DNA from: Humulus lupulus
Lineage: Eukaryota > Streptophyta > Magnoliopsida > Rosales > Cannabaceae
Reading direction: 5' to 3'
Assembly (NCBI RefSeq): GCF_963169125.1
Contig: NC_084795.1
Coordinates: 279,568,122-279,632,121, forward strand
Length of the DNA: 64,000 nt
Shown here: positions 25,598 through 35,451 of the stretch, one piece after another
Numbering within the stretch: the stretch's first letter is position 1
How the letters are laid out: every line of letters starts with the position of its first letter
Position numbers and translations under genes: made by a program
Notes under the pieces: generated by a model
The model's database searches: none
What the model was told of the DNA's origin: nothing
The model's input: the letters and a program-made list of their open reading frames with translations, nothing else

Positions 25598-26294
25598 TAA
25601 TAAATAAAATCTCTGATGTAGCCTTGTTACTTGTTAGGTAGTAATAGCTCCTGCGGATCGTTTACTTTTTAATTTATTTAATTGATAAATCCACTTCTGT
25701 AAATTTAAATGTACAGAGGCTGTCAGTGTACATTAATCTTCATAAAATTTCAGTGGCAGTTAATTGTTGTCATTGTTATTGGAGAGTTTTTTATTTTTAT
25801 TTTTTACTTTCACTTCACCTCATCTAATAATAGCTCCCAAACGAGGAGAAACTCTTTTAGTCTTTTTCAGCTAGTGTACTTACTTACATGATCCATTTAA
25901 CTTGTTTGATTTAGTTCTGAGCCTTACCTCATTCTAACCAACTTGAAAGAGTTGTAAAATTAAATATTAGTTTTAGTTCTTTCTTGGGATGATATTATTT
26001 TACTATCAATTTGAAATAATTGAACACTTTCAATTCAAAAACATGAACATGTATATTAAGTACAAGTACTAGATACAATCAAAAATTAGGATTATCATAA
26101 TAATATTTTATAACATTAAATTTATATTCTTTTTCATGACATTGGGGTTTTTAAGAAGGTTTGATTTTTGGTCACGACTTTTGTTCTAGTTATGACAAGA
26201 ACTGGGATCTGCTTCTGTCAATAAGTGAAAGCAAATCCTACAATATTCCACACTTCTATTTGTTTACATAATTTAATGAAACAATGTGTGTCAC

Positions 26295-26518
26295 TTAAAG
26301 CATCAACAGGGCAAACAACTTTTTGTGTTGCCAAAAGTACATAAATCATATTAAAATATTATTAATTTTTCAAAAACAGAATAAGCAACGTTGCCTTTCA
26401 GTGATTACTTTTCTAGCTACAACAAATAAAAATCTCACTTGGTAATGCTGTGTTGGCATTTTATCTGACAAATATGGTCAAGCCACTTCTGTGGCTATCA
26501 GCGTTGTAGATGCTCTTA
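26295..26518 (+). mobile_element. MITE, copy 1 (224 bp)
   Basis: The ends are near-inverted (TTAAAGCATC at the left, GATGCTCTTA at the right). The sequence is closely related to the reverse complement of 29783-29976, sharing for example ATTTTATCTGACAAATAT and TGCCAA(A/G)AGTACATAAAT. Terminal T(A/T)AGAGCAT motifs are common among short plant DNA transposons; superfamily not determined. No clear target duplication. Confidence 0.65.
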
Positions 26519-27239
26519 TGAGCTGGTTGGATGGGCTTTTGAAAGCTACTTTTGAGCTTTTGAAGCTCTAAAAACACTTTTGCAGCTGGTTAGATTTCCA
26601 ACGTGATTTGACTTTTAGCTCTAAAATATTATTTTGAAATGTAACTTCTCACGGAAGAGCTTCTAGAGAAATTAAAAGCTAAAATGAAAGCCCAACAAAA
26701 CAAATCTTTAATTTATGGAAATAAATATATTAAAAAAAAAAGACTCAAACACCAAAATATTTGAGTCTTACAGCTACACTATATACTTTTATATTAGCTA
26801 GTAAAAGTACTCAAGTAAGTAATTTTTGGCTTTTGTAAATTTATTTTTACAAAACATCAAATATAACTTTTAGGGTAAATTTATAAAAAAAAACATCAAT
26901 TTCTTTAGATTTCTTTCCTTTTTTTTTTAAGTGAACAAATATAATTATTCACAACAAATCGACTGTAACCATGTACGACAACCCTTTTCTAATTTTCAAA
27001 ATGAAGCATGTATATTTTTTGGGAAATTTGTAGCATAAATACTACAATTAAATGCCTAAGTATAGTTTTTAGCAGCAAAAATACCTACCGTTAGTATTTT
27101 GGTACAGTCGTAGGTCATTGGGCATTAAGTCTGATCAGGGACCTATGCGGTGGAGATGTGATAACACCTAATTGGTGCAATTAATTTTAAATTATTAAAT
27201 ATATGAAAAATCATTAAAGTTTATTATTCTTTTATATAT

Positions 27240-28760
27240 ACTAGGTAGAAGCAACGTGGAATGCACGTTTGTTTAATTTTAAAGTTGTAAACATTTTCTA
27301 TAATTTTAATAAAAATTGGTTCATTATTTTTTTAAATATATAATAGAATAAATTGTAGTTCTATAGTATATATAAATATTTATATCAATAATCTCTACAT
27401 ATATGACATCCAAACACAATGTTGACATAGATATATATATTTATATGGCTATGTGATATATATATAAAATATGATAATATTTAAAAAGAAATTAATAATA
27501 GAAATAAAATAAGAATAAAAAAAGTCACAGTGTAGACAGTAATATACATGCATCAACTATTTTTAGTTTCTAATATATCTCACAATGTCCTTTGGTGAAT
27601 TCGATGAAGAAAAAGAGTTACAGTCACTTAATAAAAAATAAACTATCACACAAATTTATAAGATAAAAAAATGATATGTATGTCTTTATTATTTTTAAAT
27701 AAATATGATTTAAATATTTAAATTATCATAAGATATCTTAAAAATATCATATTGTAATTAATTTATTCATTTTTTGTTTAAGTTTATGTTTGTTTTAGTT
27801 TTTTAATTTGACAGTGACAACAAAAGATTATATATTATATGTTTAATATAATATTAAGTTTAAGTTTAATTAAATTTTATTTAAGTTATAAAATATATGG
27901 TTTTATTATTTTTAAATAATTATCATTGTAAAATATCTCAAAAATATCATATTTTAACTGTTAAAATCAAGAATTTCTGTTATCTACACACTTTTTATAT
28001 AGAAGAGATATATATACTAAATACAAACAATGTGTAATGCACGTTTATTTAGTTTTATTTATATAATTTATTACTTATATTTATTAAATTTGTATCATTG
28101 TCATATAAATATTTCAAATAAAAAAACAATATTATATATAAAAGAATAACATCAACATATTAAATGAAACATTAAATCAAAATACTATTTACCATTTTAA
28201 AAAAAATATATATAATAAGATAACATTTTAAAACATAAATGATAACTTTTTTAATAAAAATTAAGATTACGTATTATATATTATTATGATAATATTTTAT
28301 AGTATTTAAATTTATATTGACATAAGTATTAAATATCTAATTTTGTATTAAATATTATTATAATAATAATATTTTATAATATTTGAGTTCATATTAATAT
28401 AATTAGTAAAAAATAGGAATATATATTATTATCATAATAATATTTAAATTTAAATTAATATAGTTATTAAATATCTAATTTTGTATTATATATTATTATA
28501 ATAATGATATTTTATAATATTTGAATTTGAATTTATATTAATATAGTTATTATATATGTAGTCTTATATTAAATATTATTATAATAATAATATTTTATAA
28601 TATTTAAATTTATATTAATATAATTGATAAATATTTATTTTTAAGTTAGTTTTAAATGTATATTCTATTAAAAATTTAGAATATTTAGTTAAAGTTAACA
28701 AAACAAACCCATAAAATCAATACTTTTTTTTATCAACACACTTATTAAATGGAAGAGATA
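27240..28760. repeat. Two tandem AT-rich repeat copies (about 770 and 745 bp)
   Basis: Copy A (27240-28010) and copy B (28016-28760) begin alike (ACTA...AGCAACGTGGAATGCACGTTT and ACTA...ACAATGTGTAATGCACGTTT). Both end alike (ACACACTTTTTATATAGAAGAGATA and a close variant), with diverged interiors. This looks like two adjacent insertions of one non-coding element or a duplication. Superfamily unknown. Confidence 0.55.
28290..28630. repeat. AT-only tandem repeat of about 80-100 bp units
   Basis: Three to four variants of a unit containing ATTATTATAATAAT, TTTTATAATATTTRAATT and TATTAATATA follow each other inside copy B of the larger repeat. It is almost free of G and C. Confidence 0.65.
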
Positions 28761-29782
28761 TAGAGTTTGTAAAGTTAAAGAAAACAAACATTGAGAAAGA
28801 TTTTCAATCCACGTGAAAAATATTATTTATAATGAAACAAATTATTTCTCAAAACTACTATACCAAATTTCTAAAGCTACACGGAAACTTGATCATCTTT
28901 CAAATTAATATCTAAATTACTATATTATTATTCTTGTCTCTTCCTCTTGTTTAATTCTTAAACTAAGTTATCTTCAAATCTCCATTAATACATTTGATAT
29001 AAATAAATTAAATCTTGATTAATCTATTTTTATTTATATACATTTATACTCTATTAGTTGTGTACATATTTCATTCAGTTCAATTTTTCCTTTGATTTTC
29101 ATTATACTTTTGTCTTTTGTCTTGTATAAGCGTGATTGTTAATTTGGGAAATGGTTTTCTAGTATTTCTTCAGTTTCGTCCACATTTTTTATATTATATA
29201 ATGTGTGTATATCCCATTTAGATGAATTCTTGCATTGTTTTAGTAAAATTTTTAAATCCCTCAATGAATCAAAATCTCAGTTAGATAATTGTGTCTCATA
29301 ATGTGTCTAACCAATACAATTTTGACACCTCGTTTAATTTTAACATCTCATATTACTAAGGGAGGTAACAGTTTTTGAATGAAAAGAAAATTAAATGAAG
29401 TGTTAGTATTATATTGGTTTGACACATTATGAGACACCATAATTTGACATGTGATCTTGATTCATTACAGTAAAATTATTACTATTTGACATTTTAAGAT
29501 ATCTAATACCATGACACCTTACAATTTAGGAACGAAGCCAAAGTGTAAAAAGATAAATAAATAAAGGGGTCAAGATAATTTTTTTTAAAATTTTTTATAT
29601 GAAAAAATACAAAATAAATCAACATAATTAAAAAAAATTAAAAAAATAGGAGGGCTAAGACTCCTGTAGCCACAATGTGGCTCCATCCCTACTAGTCGTA
29701 TTCTATAATAATTATTAAATTAAAATGTGTGAGAGATTTCATTAATAGTTGTATGACATATTCTTATGATATTGGACACCAC

Positions 29783-29976
29783 TAAGAGCATCTCCAATGT
29801 TTGTAGCCACAGAAGTAACTTAAGTATATTTGTCAGATAAAATGCTATCTTGTCAATGCCAAGTAAGATTGGCCACTTTCAGACTACATTGCCTATTCTT
29901 TTTTTGAAAAGTTAATAATATTTTATACTAATTTATGTACTCTTGGCAATAGTTGCTTGCACTTCACATGCTCTAA
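29783..29976 (-). mobile_element. MITE, copy 2 (194 bp), opposite orientation to copy 1
   Basis: It starts TAAGAGCATCTCCAATG and ends CACATGCTCTAA. It is homologous over its length to the reverse complement of 26295-26518. Non-coding. Confidence 0.65.
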
Positions 29977-30157
29977 TAACCTTTAGTGATTCTTACTAGA
30001 GTACTACAAAGTTTCCTATTAACACGTGGCAAGCTATGATGGAGTAAAATAACTATGAATCATGACTAATATACAAAGATGATTAATTAGTGATCTATTT
30101 AATATATTATTTATTTCAAATTTTTCTTCAATTTAAAAAGAATTAGGTGAATAATTT

Positions 30158-30167
30158 TATATAAATA
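30158..30167 (+). promoter_or_regulatory. TATA box of the KFDV-domain gene
   Basis: TATATAAATA lies 161 bp before the start codon at 30328. Between them a direct repeat containing GTAGTTCCCGAGTTTT occurs twice (near 30205 and 30254). The position is plausible for a TATA element with a 5' UTR of about 130 nt. Confidence 0.5.
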
Positions 30168-30327
30168 GATAGATGTCGACCATAAATGATGTCCAACCAG
30201 TCCACGTAGTTCCCGAGTTTTAAATATAATTAAACTAATAATAAAACTTTCCGTGTAGTTCCCGAGTTTTGCAATTTCATTGCTTATATTATTCCAACCC
30301 AAAATCTCTACAAAACCACACAAAAAT

Positions 30328-31008
30328 ATGTATTCTCTCACTACTCCCACCGCCATACCCATTTCTTCTTCTTCTTCTTCAGTCTTCCGAACCAGAACAA
30401 CAACCAAAAACTTTCCAATAATCCAATCAATCTCTCTGAAAAATCGCAAATCGAAACCAATCATGGCCAATTCACTACCCAACGATCACGATCCCGATCA
30501 CGCCAACAACCTCACTCTCGAGAGGCGCGATCTCCTCCTTATCGGTGCCGGAGCACTCTGCGCTAGCGTCGTCGGAGCACCGTCGCCGCCGGCTGCTGCC
30601 GCGGCCGATTATCCGATAAAGCTCGACGGAGAGGTGAGGCGAGTGGTGGCCAGGCCACGGAGGTCGAGAAGCAAGGCGGAGAAAGAGGACGAGGAGGAGG
30701 TGCTGGTGATCGACGGAATCGAGTTCGATCGGAGTCTTCCGGTGAAGTTCGACGTTTACGTCAACGACGTGGATGACGTCATTGGAGGTCCTAATACGGC
30801 GGAGTTCGCTGGGAGTTTTGCGAATGTGCCGCATGGGCAGAGGAAAGGGAGTAGTAATACGATGAAGACTAGCCTGAATTTGGGAATCTCCGATCTGTTG
30901 GACGACGTCGGAGCCGATGACGACGATAGTGTGGTTGTGACTTTGGTGCCTAAGTTTGGGAAAGGGCTTATTACTGTTGGGAGCATTGGGATTAAGCTTC
31001 AGGGATAG
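30328..31008 (+). CDS. Plastid-targeted polyphenol-oxidase C-terminal (KFDV) protein lacking the tyrosinase domain, 226 aa
   Basis: A single exon. Residues 1-65 are rich in Ser/Thr and basic residues, like a chloroplast transit peptide. Residues 66-93 (RRDLLLIGAGALCAS...) form a twin-arginine thylakoid-lumen signal ending in an Ala run. Residues 94-226 match the C-terminal domain of plant polyphenol oxidases: a linker with basic/acidic RSRSKAEKEDEEEVLVIDG, then KFDVYVND at 140-147, GPNTAEFAGSFANVPHG, and VVVTLVPKFGKG near the end. The histidine-rich CuA and CuB domain and the DWL domain, normally about 350 residues between signal and KFDV domain, are absent, so it cannot oxidise phenols. In full-length enzymes this domain shields the active site; a stand-alone form might act as a regulator or scaffold, or be a deletion derivative. 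I chose ATG 30328 because the frame upstream has no ATG; Met46 (30463) is a weaker alternative. Confidence 0.85.
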   Translation: MYSLTTPTAIPISSSSSSVFRTRTTTKNFPIIQSISLKNRKSKPIMANSLPNDHDPDHANNLTLERRDLLLIGAGALCASVVGAPSPPAAAAADYPIKLDGEVRRVVARPRRSRSKAEKEDEEEVLVIDGIEFDRSLPVKFDVYVNDVDDVIGGPNTAEFAGSFANVPHGQRKGSSNTMKTSLNLGISDLLDDVGADDDDSVVVTLVPKFGKGLITVGSIGIKLQG

Positions 31009-33384
31009 AGGAGACGAGGGTGTTTTTGTAATTTAATAAGTACAAGACTTATACTTGTGTTTTGTGTTTGTAGTAGTATTATAATGATATTTATGTAAAC
31101 TAAGTTTTGCTTTTGTACTTGCTAAAGGCTTTCAATACATTTAAGATAGCATAAAAAAAATTGTCTTAAGAAGAAGGGTATATTACTATTTTATCCAAAT
31201 ATATACTTGTTATTTTATGTTTTAAATAACGTTTATTTTGTTTCGCGTAATTTAAAATTATATATATTTGTTATCATGAACTCAAATTTAAATATTAAAA
31301 TTGTATACTGTTTTTAATTATATGTAATTAAATTTAAATTTAAAATTTATATAATTAAAGATAATTTGGTCATATAAATATTTAAGAAAGCATAAAAAAT
31401 ATGTCTTAAGAAGAAGGGTATATTAGCATTTGTTATCGTGTTTTATCGAAATATATACTTTTTTATTTTAAGTTATCAATAATACTCATCCAGTTTCGTA
31501 TAGTTTAAAATTATACATATTTAGTATCTTAAATTTAAATTTGAATACTAAAATTTTATTAATATGATCATACTGCTTTCGATTATATGTAATTAAGTAA
31601 TTAAAATTGAATTTGAAATTCATATAATTGAGGAAGAAAAAAATGTCTTTTGCCGTGTGAACATTACACACACGGCTAAATGGTGTATAATTTGATGTTG
31701 GGTTGGAGACATTTTGAGAGAATAACAACATATGTATGCCGTGATGGAGTTGTGTTGGAGTTGGACGAAATACACGCGTTAGTATATTTAAGGATTATTC
31801 ATATATTAATATTTTATAATCAAAATTTACTTTAGGGGCCAACCCAACATGTAATTGGATGTAATTGAGGGGTTTTAATTATATTTTTCAATTCTCACAG
31901 CATCCATGAGAATTTGGTGTAATTACTAATTATTATTAACAATTTTAAATAGTATTACTATTTATTACATAATATTATTTTTCTGTGTAATTACTACCTA
32001 TTTTGCTAAAAATGACAATAATAATTAATAAGTAGTTACCACTTGACATTCAAACACATTTTGTATTTTAAAATATAGTGTAATTACTTATATATACATA
32101 TGTAATTATTGCCCTAGTAATTACATGACTTTGTAATTACACAATTGTTTTCAAACGTACTTTTAATAATTTAAAAAAAAAATGAAACTTAATATATTTT
32201 AAGATATCAAATCAATAGTCTTTTATTCACTTTGTTATCGCTAAATAAAAATATAGGAAACAAAATTTAAAGGATGATAGAAATCATACATTAAAAATAT
32301 AAAACAATGAAAATAAATGTCTCTTGAATTTATAATGAATTGACCAAATAATTTTAAATACATTTTTAAATTTTTTTTAAGGGAGATACATTTTTTTAAT
32401 TAGGCTATTAAATTTTTATAAAGTAGTGAATAGTTTCCAAGTTGTTATTTTCATGTTTAAATTATTTTATGGTATTTGATTTATTAATTTTCCAATTAGA
32501 TTTTATATATTTAATAATTGTGTTGTATCCATATTAAGTGTTATCATGTCATGTCATAATCGCATTAACTCGACATCTAATTTTGTCTTAGAAACCATAT
32601 TAACATTCTATGATAATGTCACATTGAATGTATTTTGGAAAATTTAGTGCATGTTCAAATATTACATGTCAAATTTAAATTTCTTACATACTAAATTATA
32701 AAATGTATAATAAAAGTAAAAAAAATATTAAAAGAAAAAATATGAATAAATAAATACTGCTATCTAATATTATTTTAGTAACCATCTAAACTTAAAGAAT
32801 TTAAAGTAACATTTTAGACTATGTGATGGAATTCAAAATAAAATTTAATATTAAGATTGATAATATATTAGTAAGTTAATAATTAATATGATAAAAAAAT
32901 CGACATCTTATCAAACACATTTGCTCACGTGAACAACCATAAAAAAATAAGTAAATTTATTTTGTAATTTTTAATTTTCTATGGTAATATATATTTAATT
33001 ACATATATTGTTTAATAAATGATTTAAATATCTACCAACTATATTTACAATTGTACTAAATATAAGAATATTTTAAATAATTACAAATATATACATTATG
33101 TGATTTTATTAATACATCAAGTTTATATTTAATTTTAATAGTAAATAGCAAAAAAATATAAAACCATATAACCACCATTAATAAATCTATTTGAACAAAA
33201 ATTACTTAATATTTCATAAAATAAATACATAAAAAGATCTAAGAAAAAAATATTCATAAACATTATTTTTTTGTTTTATAAATAAATATTTTTTGTTTCA
33301 AACATACAAATGAATTATATTTCTAAGAGGTAACTTAAGTTATATATATGCTAAGATTTTTTCATTTTTATAATTTAGTTACAA
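31009..33384. other. AT-rich intergenic, with a tandem duplication at its left end
   Basis: No gene is supported. The left part holds the probable 3' UTR and a 241-bp tandem repeat (separate entry). From about 31640 to 33384 the sequence is AT-rich with nothing I recognise. Confidence 0.5.
31148..31632. repeat. 241-bp tandem duplication, MITE-derived
   Basis: Two units start at 31148 and 31389. Both begin AGCATAAAAAA and continue TGTCTTAAGAAGAAGGGTAT; the rest is diverged but colinear. Each unit resembles half of the foldback element at 8040-8418, including TAATTAAGTAATTAAA and TTAAAATTATACATATTT. It may be two decayed single-arm copies of that family. Confidence 0.6.
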
Positions 33385-33760
33385 CACTACAACAAATTCC
33401 ACTTTTGATAACTACCTATAGTGTCTTACACCATTAAAAATATTTAGGAATATTTTAAGTTTAAGTGGGTAAGTCATTAAAAGTTATTGTTTATGACTAA
33501 GTGGGTAAGTCATTAAAGATGGTGGGAGATGTTAATTAGAATAAATTACAAAATTCAGAATTAATTAATTAATTTTTAAAACTTGCCAACATAAGAAGAC
33601 CTCTAACGTCTCCCCTCGATAGACGTGGAGGACATCCAACTTCTCCCCTGGTAAGACGTGCCACATCGGGCGTCTCCCCAGGACAGACGTTAGATGTTCT
33701 CTACGTTTATTGTGGGGAGACGTTAGAAGTCTTCCCCTGATATACGCATTTCACTTCTTC
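33385..33760 (+). mobile_element. Probable CACTA transposon end
   Basis: CACTACAACAAATTCC at 33385 matches the terminal repeat style of plant CACTA (En/Spm) elements. Two copies of AAGTGGGTAAGTCATTAAA follow near 33460 and 33500. A block at 33603-33737 contains several AGACGT / ACGTCTCCCC motifs in both orientations. I did not find the opposite terminus, so the element may be truncated or its other end may have decayed. Confidence 0.5.
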
Positions 33761-34337
33761 TTCCCCGAGCCACACGAACCAGATGTGATTTGGGCGATTT
33801 TCAGGTGCCATTTCCTGATTTTCAGGCATGTTTTTTAAGATTAAATGAATATATTATAGTTAGGATAATGTTTTTTGTTTATTTTCTTTAATTTATTAGT
33901 GGGTTAATATTGGAGTTTTAGGGTTTTTGTATGTTGCGGTTTTTGGCGAATATTGGCTTAATAAAGTTCATTTAAATCATATTTGAGGCAAGATTTCAAG
34001 ATTAAAACAATGTATTATAGTTAGAATGATGGAAAATTGATTTTTGTGCATTCTTTAATATGATTGTGGGTTTATTAGGAATATTTGTTTAAAGTATAAA
34101 AAATAATTTTAATGTAGATTTGAGATACCACATTACTTACTTTTAAGATGATACAAATATGTTTACAATTATTAATTTTGTTTACTATTTAATCCAAAAA
34201 TTATTCATTTTTTAAAAAAAAAATTAATTGATTTTTTAGGTTGATTAAGTATATATATGTTTTGCTAATATTTATTTAATAACTTTGTCTAAAGTAAGGA
34301 AAAATAATTTAATTTTAATTTTACATATCAAATTTCA
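33761..34337. other. AT-rich sequence, possibly interior of the CACTA-like element
   Basis: No open frame or recognisable domain. It connects the CACTA-like end to the Cassandra element. Confidence 0.4.
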
Positions 34338-35008
34338 TGTATAGATATAAGTAATTCAAGATTCTTCTTTTCGATAGCCCATCGCTTGAGAACTCCAAAG
34401 TTAAGCGTGCTTGATCTAGAGTAGTCTCATGATGGGTAACCTCTTGGGAAGTTTTCCCAGGAAGTGTGCGAGTGAGGACAAAACACGTTGGAAAGACTCG
34501 TGTTGGTTTGCAGGACTAGTCGTCATTCCAGGAAACAACCATAGTGATGTGTGGCATTACAAATGGTATCAGAGCCTTGACCCAGCCGAAAGTATGGCCA
34601 ACGGGGACGTCGAACCCCTAAGGGAGGGTGATTTTGACAGTCAGTATCACGTGATCCACAAGGGGAAAAACCAAGTAAAATACTGTGCAATCTCACATTG
34701 TCTGGGGAAGGTCAAGTGTGGTGATTCTAAGACTGTGTAGGAATGAGACTACACAGTTGTAGATGGCGTAAATGAATTGATGGGTACTACCTATGCCAAC
34801 AAGATGCATCTTCTTTTCGGGAGCCCATCACTTGAGAACTCCAAAGTTAAGCGTGCTTGACCTGGAGTAGTCTCATGATGGATGACTTCCTGGGAAGTTT
34901 TCCCAGGAAGCGTACGAGTGAGGACAAAGCACGCTAGAAAGACTCGTGTTGGTTTGTAGGGCTAGTCTTCATTCGAGGAAAGCAGCTATAGTGATGTGAG
35001 GCGTTACA
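34338..35008 (+). mobile_element. Cassandra-type TRIM retrotransposon with 5S-rRNA-derived LTRs
   Basis: Two LTR copies, about 34338-34561 and about 34757-35008, each contain a 5S rRNA-like segment: AACTCCAAAGTTAAGCGTGC, GAGTAG, then CATGATGG and TGGGAAGTTTTCCCAGG. Both end in (A/G)GC(A/G)TTACA. Between them, TGGTATCAGAGCC (34564-34576) is a primer-binding site complementary to initiator-methionine tRNA, and there is no gag-pol. This is the defining layout of Cassandra elements. The 5' LTR seems to have lost about 25-30 bp near its start, and no target duplication is visible. It is non-autonomous. Confidence 0.9.
34372..34460 (+). other. 5S-rRNA-like segment in the left Cassandra LTR
   Basis: It resembles plant 5S rRNA from about base 35 onward, including the internal promoter regions (A-box area AAGTTAAGCGTGCTTG, intermediate element GAGTAG, C-box area GATGGGTAACCTC). 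It is a promoter-bearing fossil, not a functional 5S gene: the 5' third and 3' end are missing. A second copy lies near 34812-34900. Confidence 0.8.
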
Positions 35009-35451
35009 ATGACTTACCACATAGACTAATGTTTGTGTGTAAAATGTGTGATATTTTGTTTTAATTTTGGGTTTATACCTTTATGGTCCATGTATTTTGT
35101 TTTATTACTTGTTTGGACCCTATGTTTTAACAAATTACTTTTGGACCCTATATTTTGTAAAATGATTCAAAAAGACCCCAATCCGATTTTGATGAACACA
35201 AAATTGAATATAGCAACAGAGTTGTTCGACATAATATTTATGTTTTTGTTCTGATTTTTTAGTTTGGTGAATTATTTGTGATTTTAGTTCAAAAAACATT
35301 GATCAAAATAAAGTTCAAGAGTCTATTTGAACAATTTTAGAAAACATAGGTCCAAAAAGAAATTTATCAAAACACATGATCTAAACAGGTAATGAGACAA
35401 AACACAGAGTCTAAAATAGTATAATCTCTTCAATTTTAATTATATATATAC
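35009..35451. other. Intergenic
   Basis: AT-rich. Around 35080-35420 there are inverted similarities of the kind TTTGGACC...GGTCC, suggesting another small, decayed foldback. No coding sequence. Confidence 0.4.

Larger units (their letters stand above)
25598..30157. other. Large AT-rich intergenic region with repeats
   Basis: No gene is supported. It contains the 3' UTR of the IBTK-like gene (to about 25900), two MITE copies and a pair of AT-rich repeats, listed separately. The remaining parts (about 26520-27240 and 28760-29780) are AT-rich and featureless to me. Confidence 0.5.

Noticed and set aside
30280..30327. Upstream extension of the KFDV-domain protein
   Set aside because: The extension would begin at TTG; there is no ATG before 30328, which suits a transit peptide start.
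34372..34500. 5S rRNA gene
   Set aside because: The match lacks the first third of 5S rRNA and lies in paired LTRs around a tRNA primer site, so it is a Cassandra LTR, not an rRNA gene.
34429..34740. Open frame of 103 codons
   Set aside because: It runs across the Cassandra LTR, primer site and internal region; no protein similarity.
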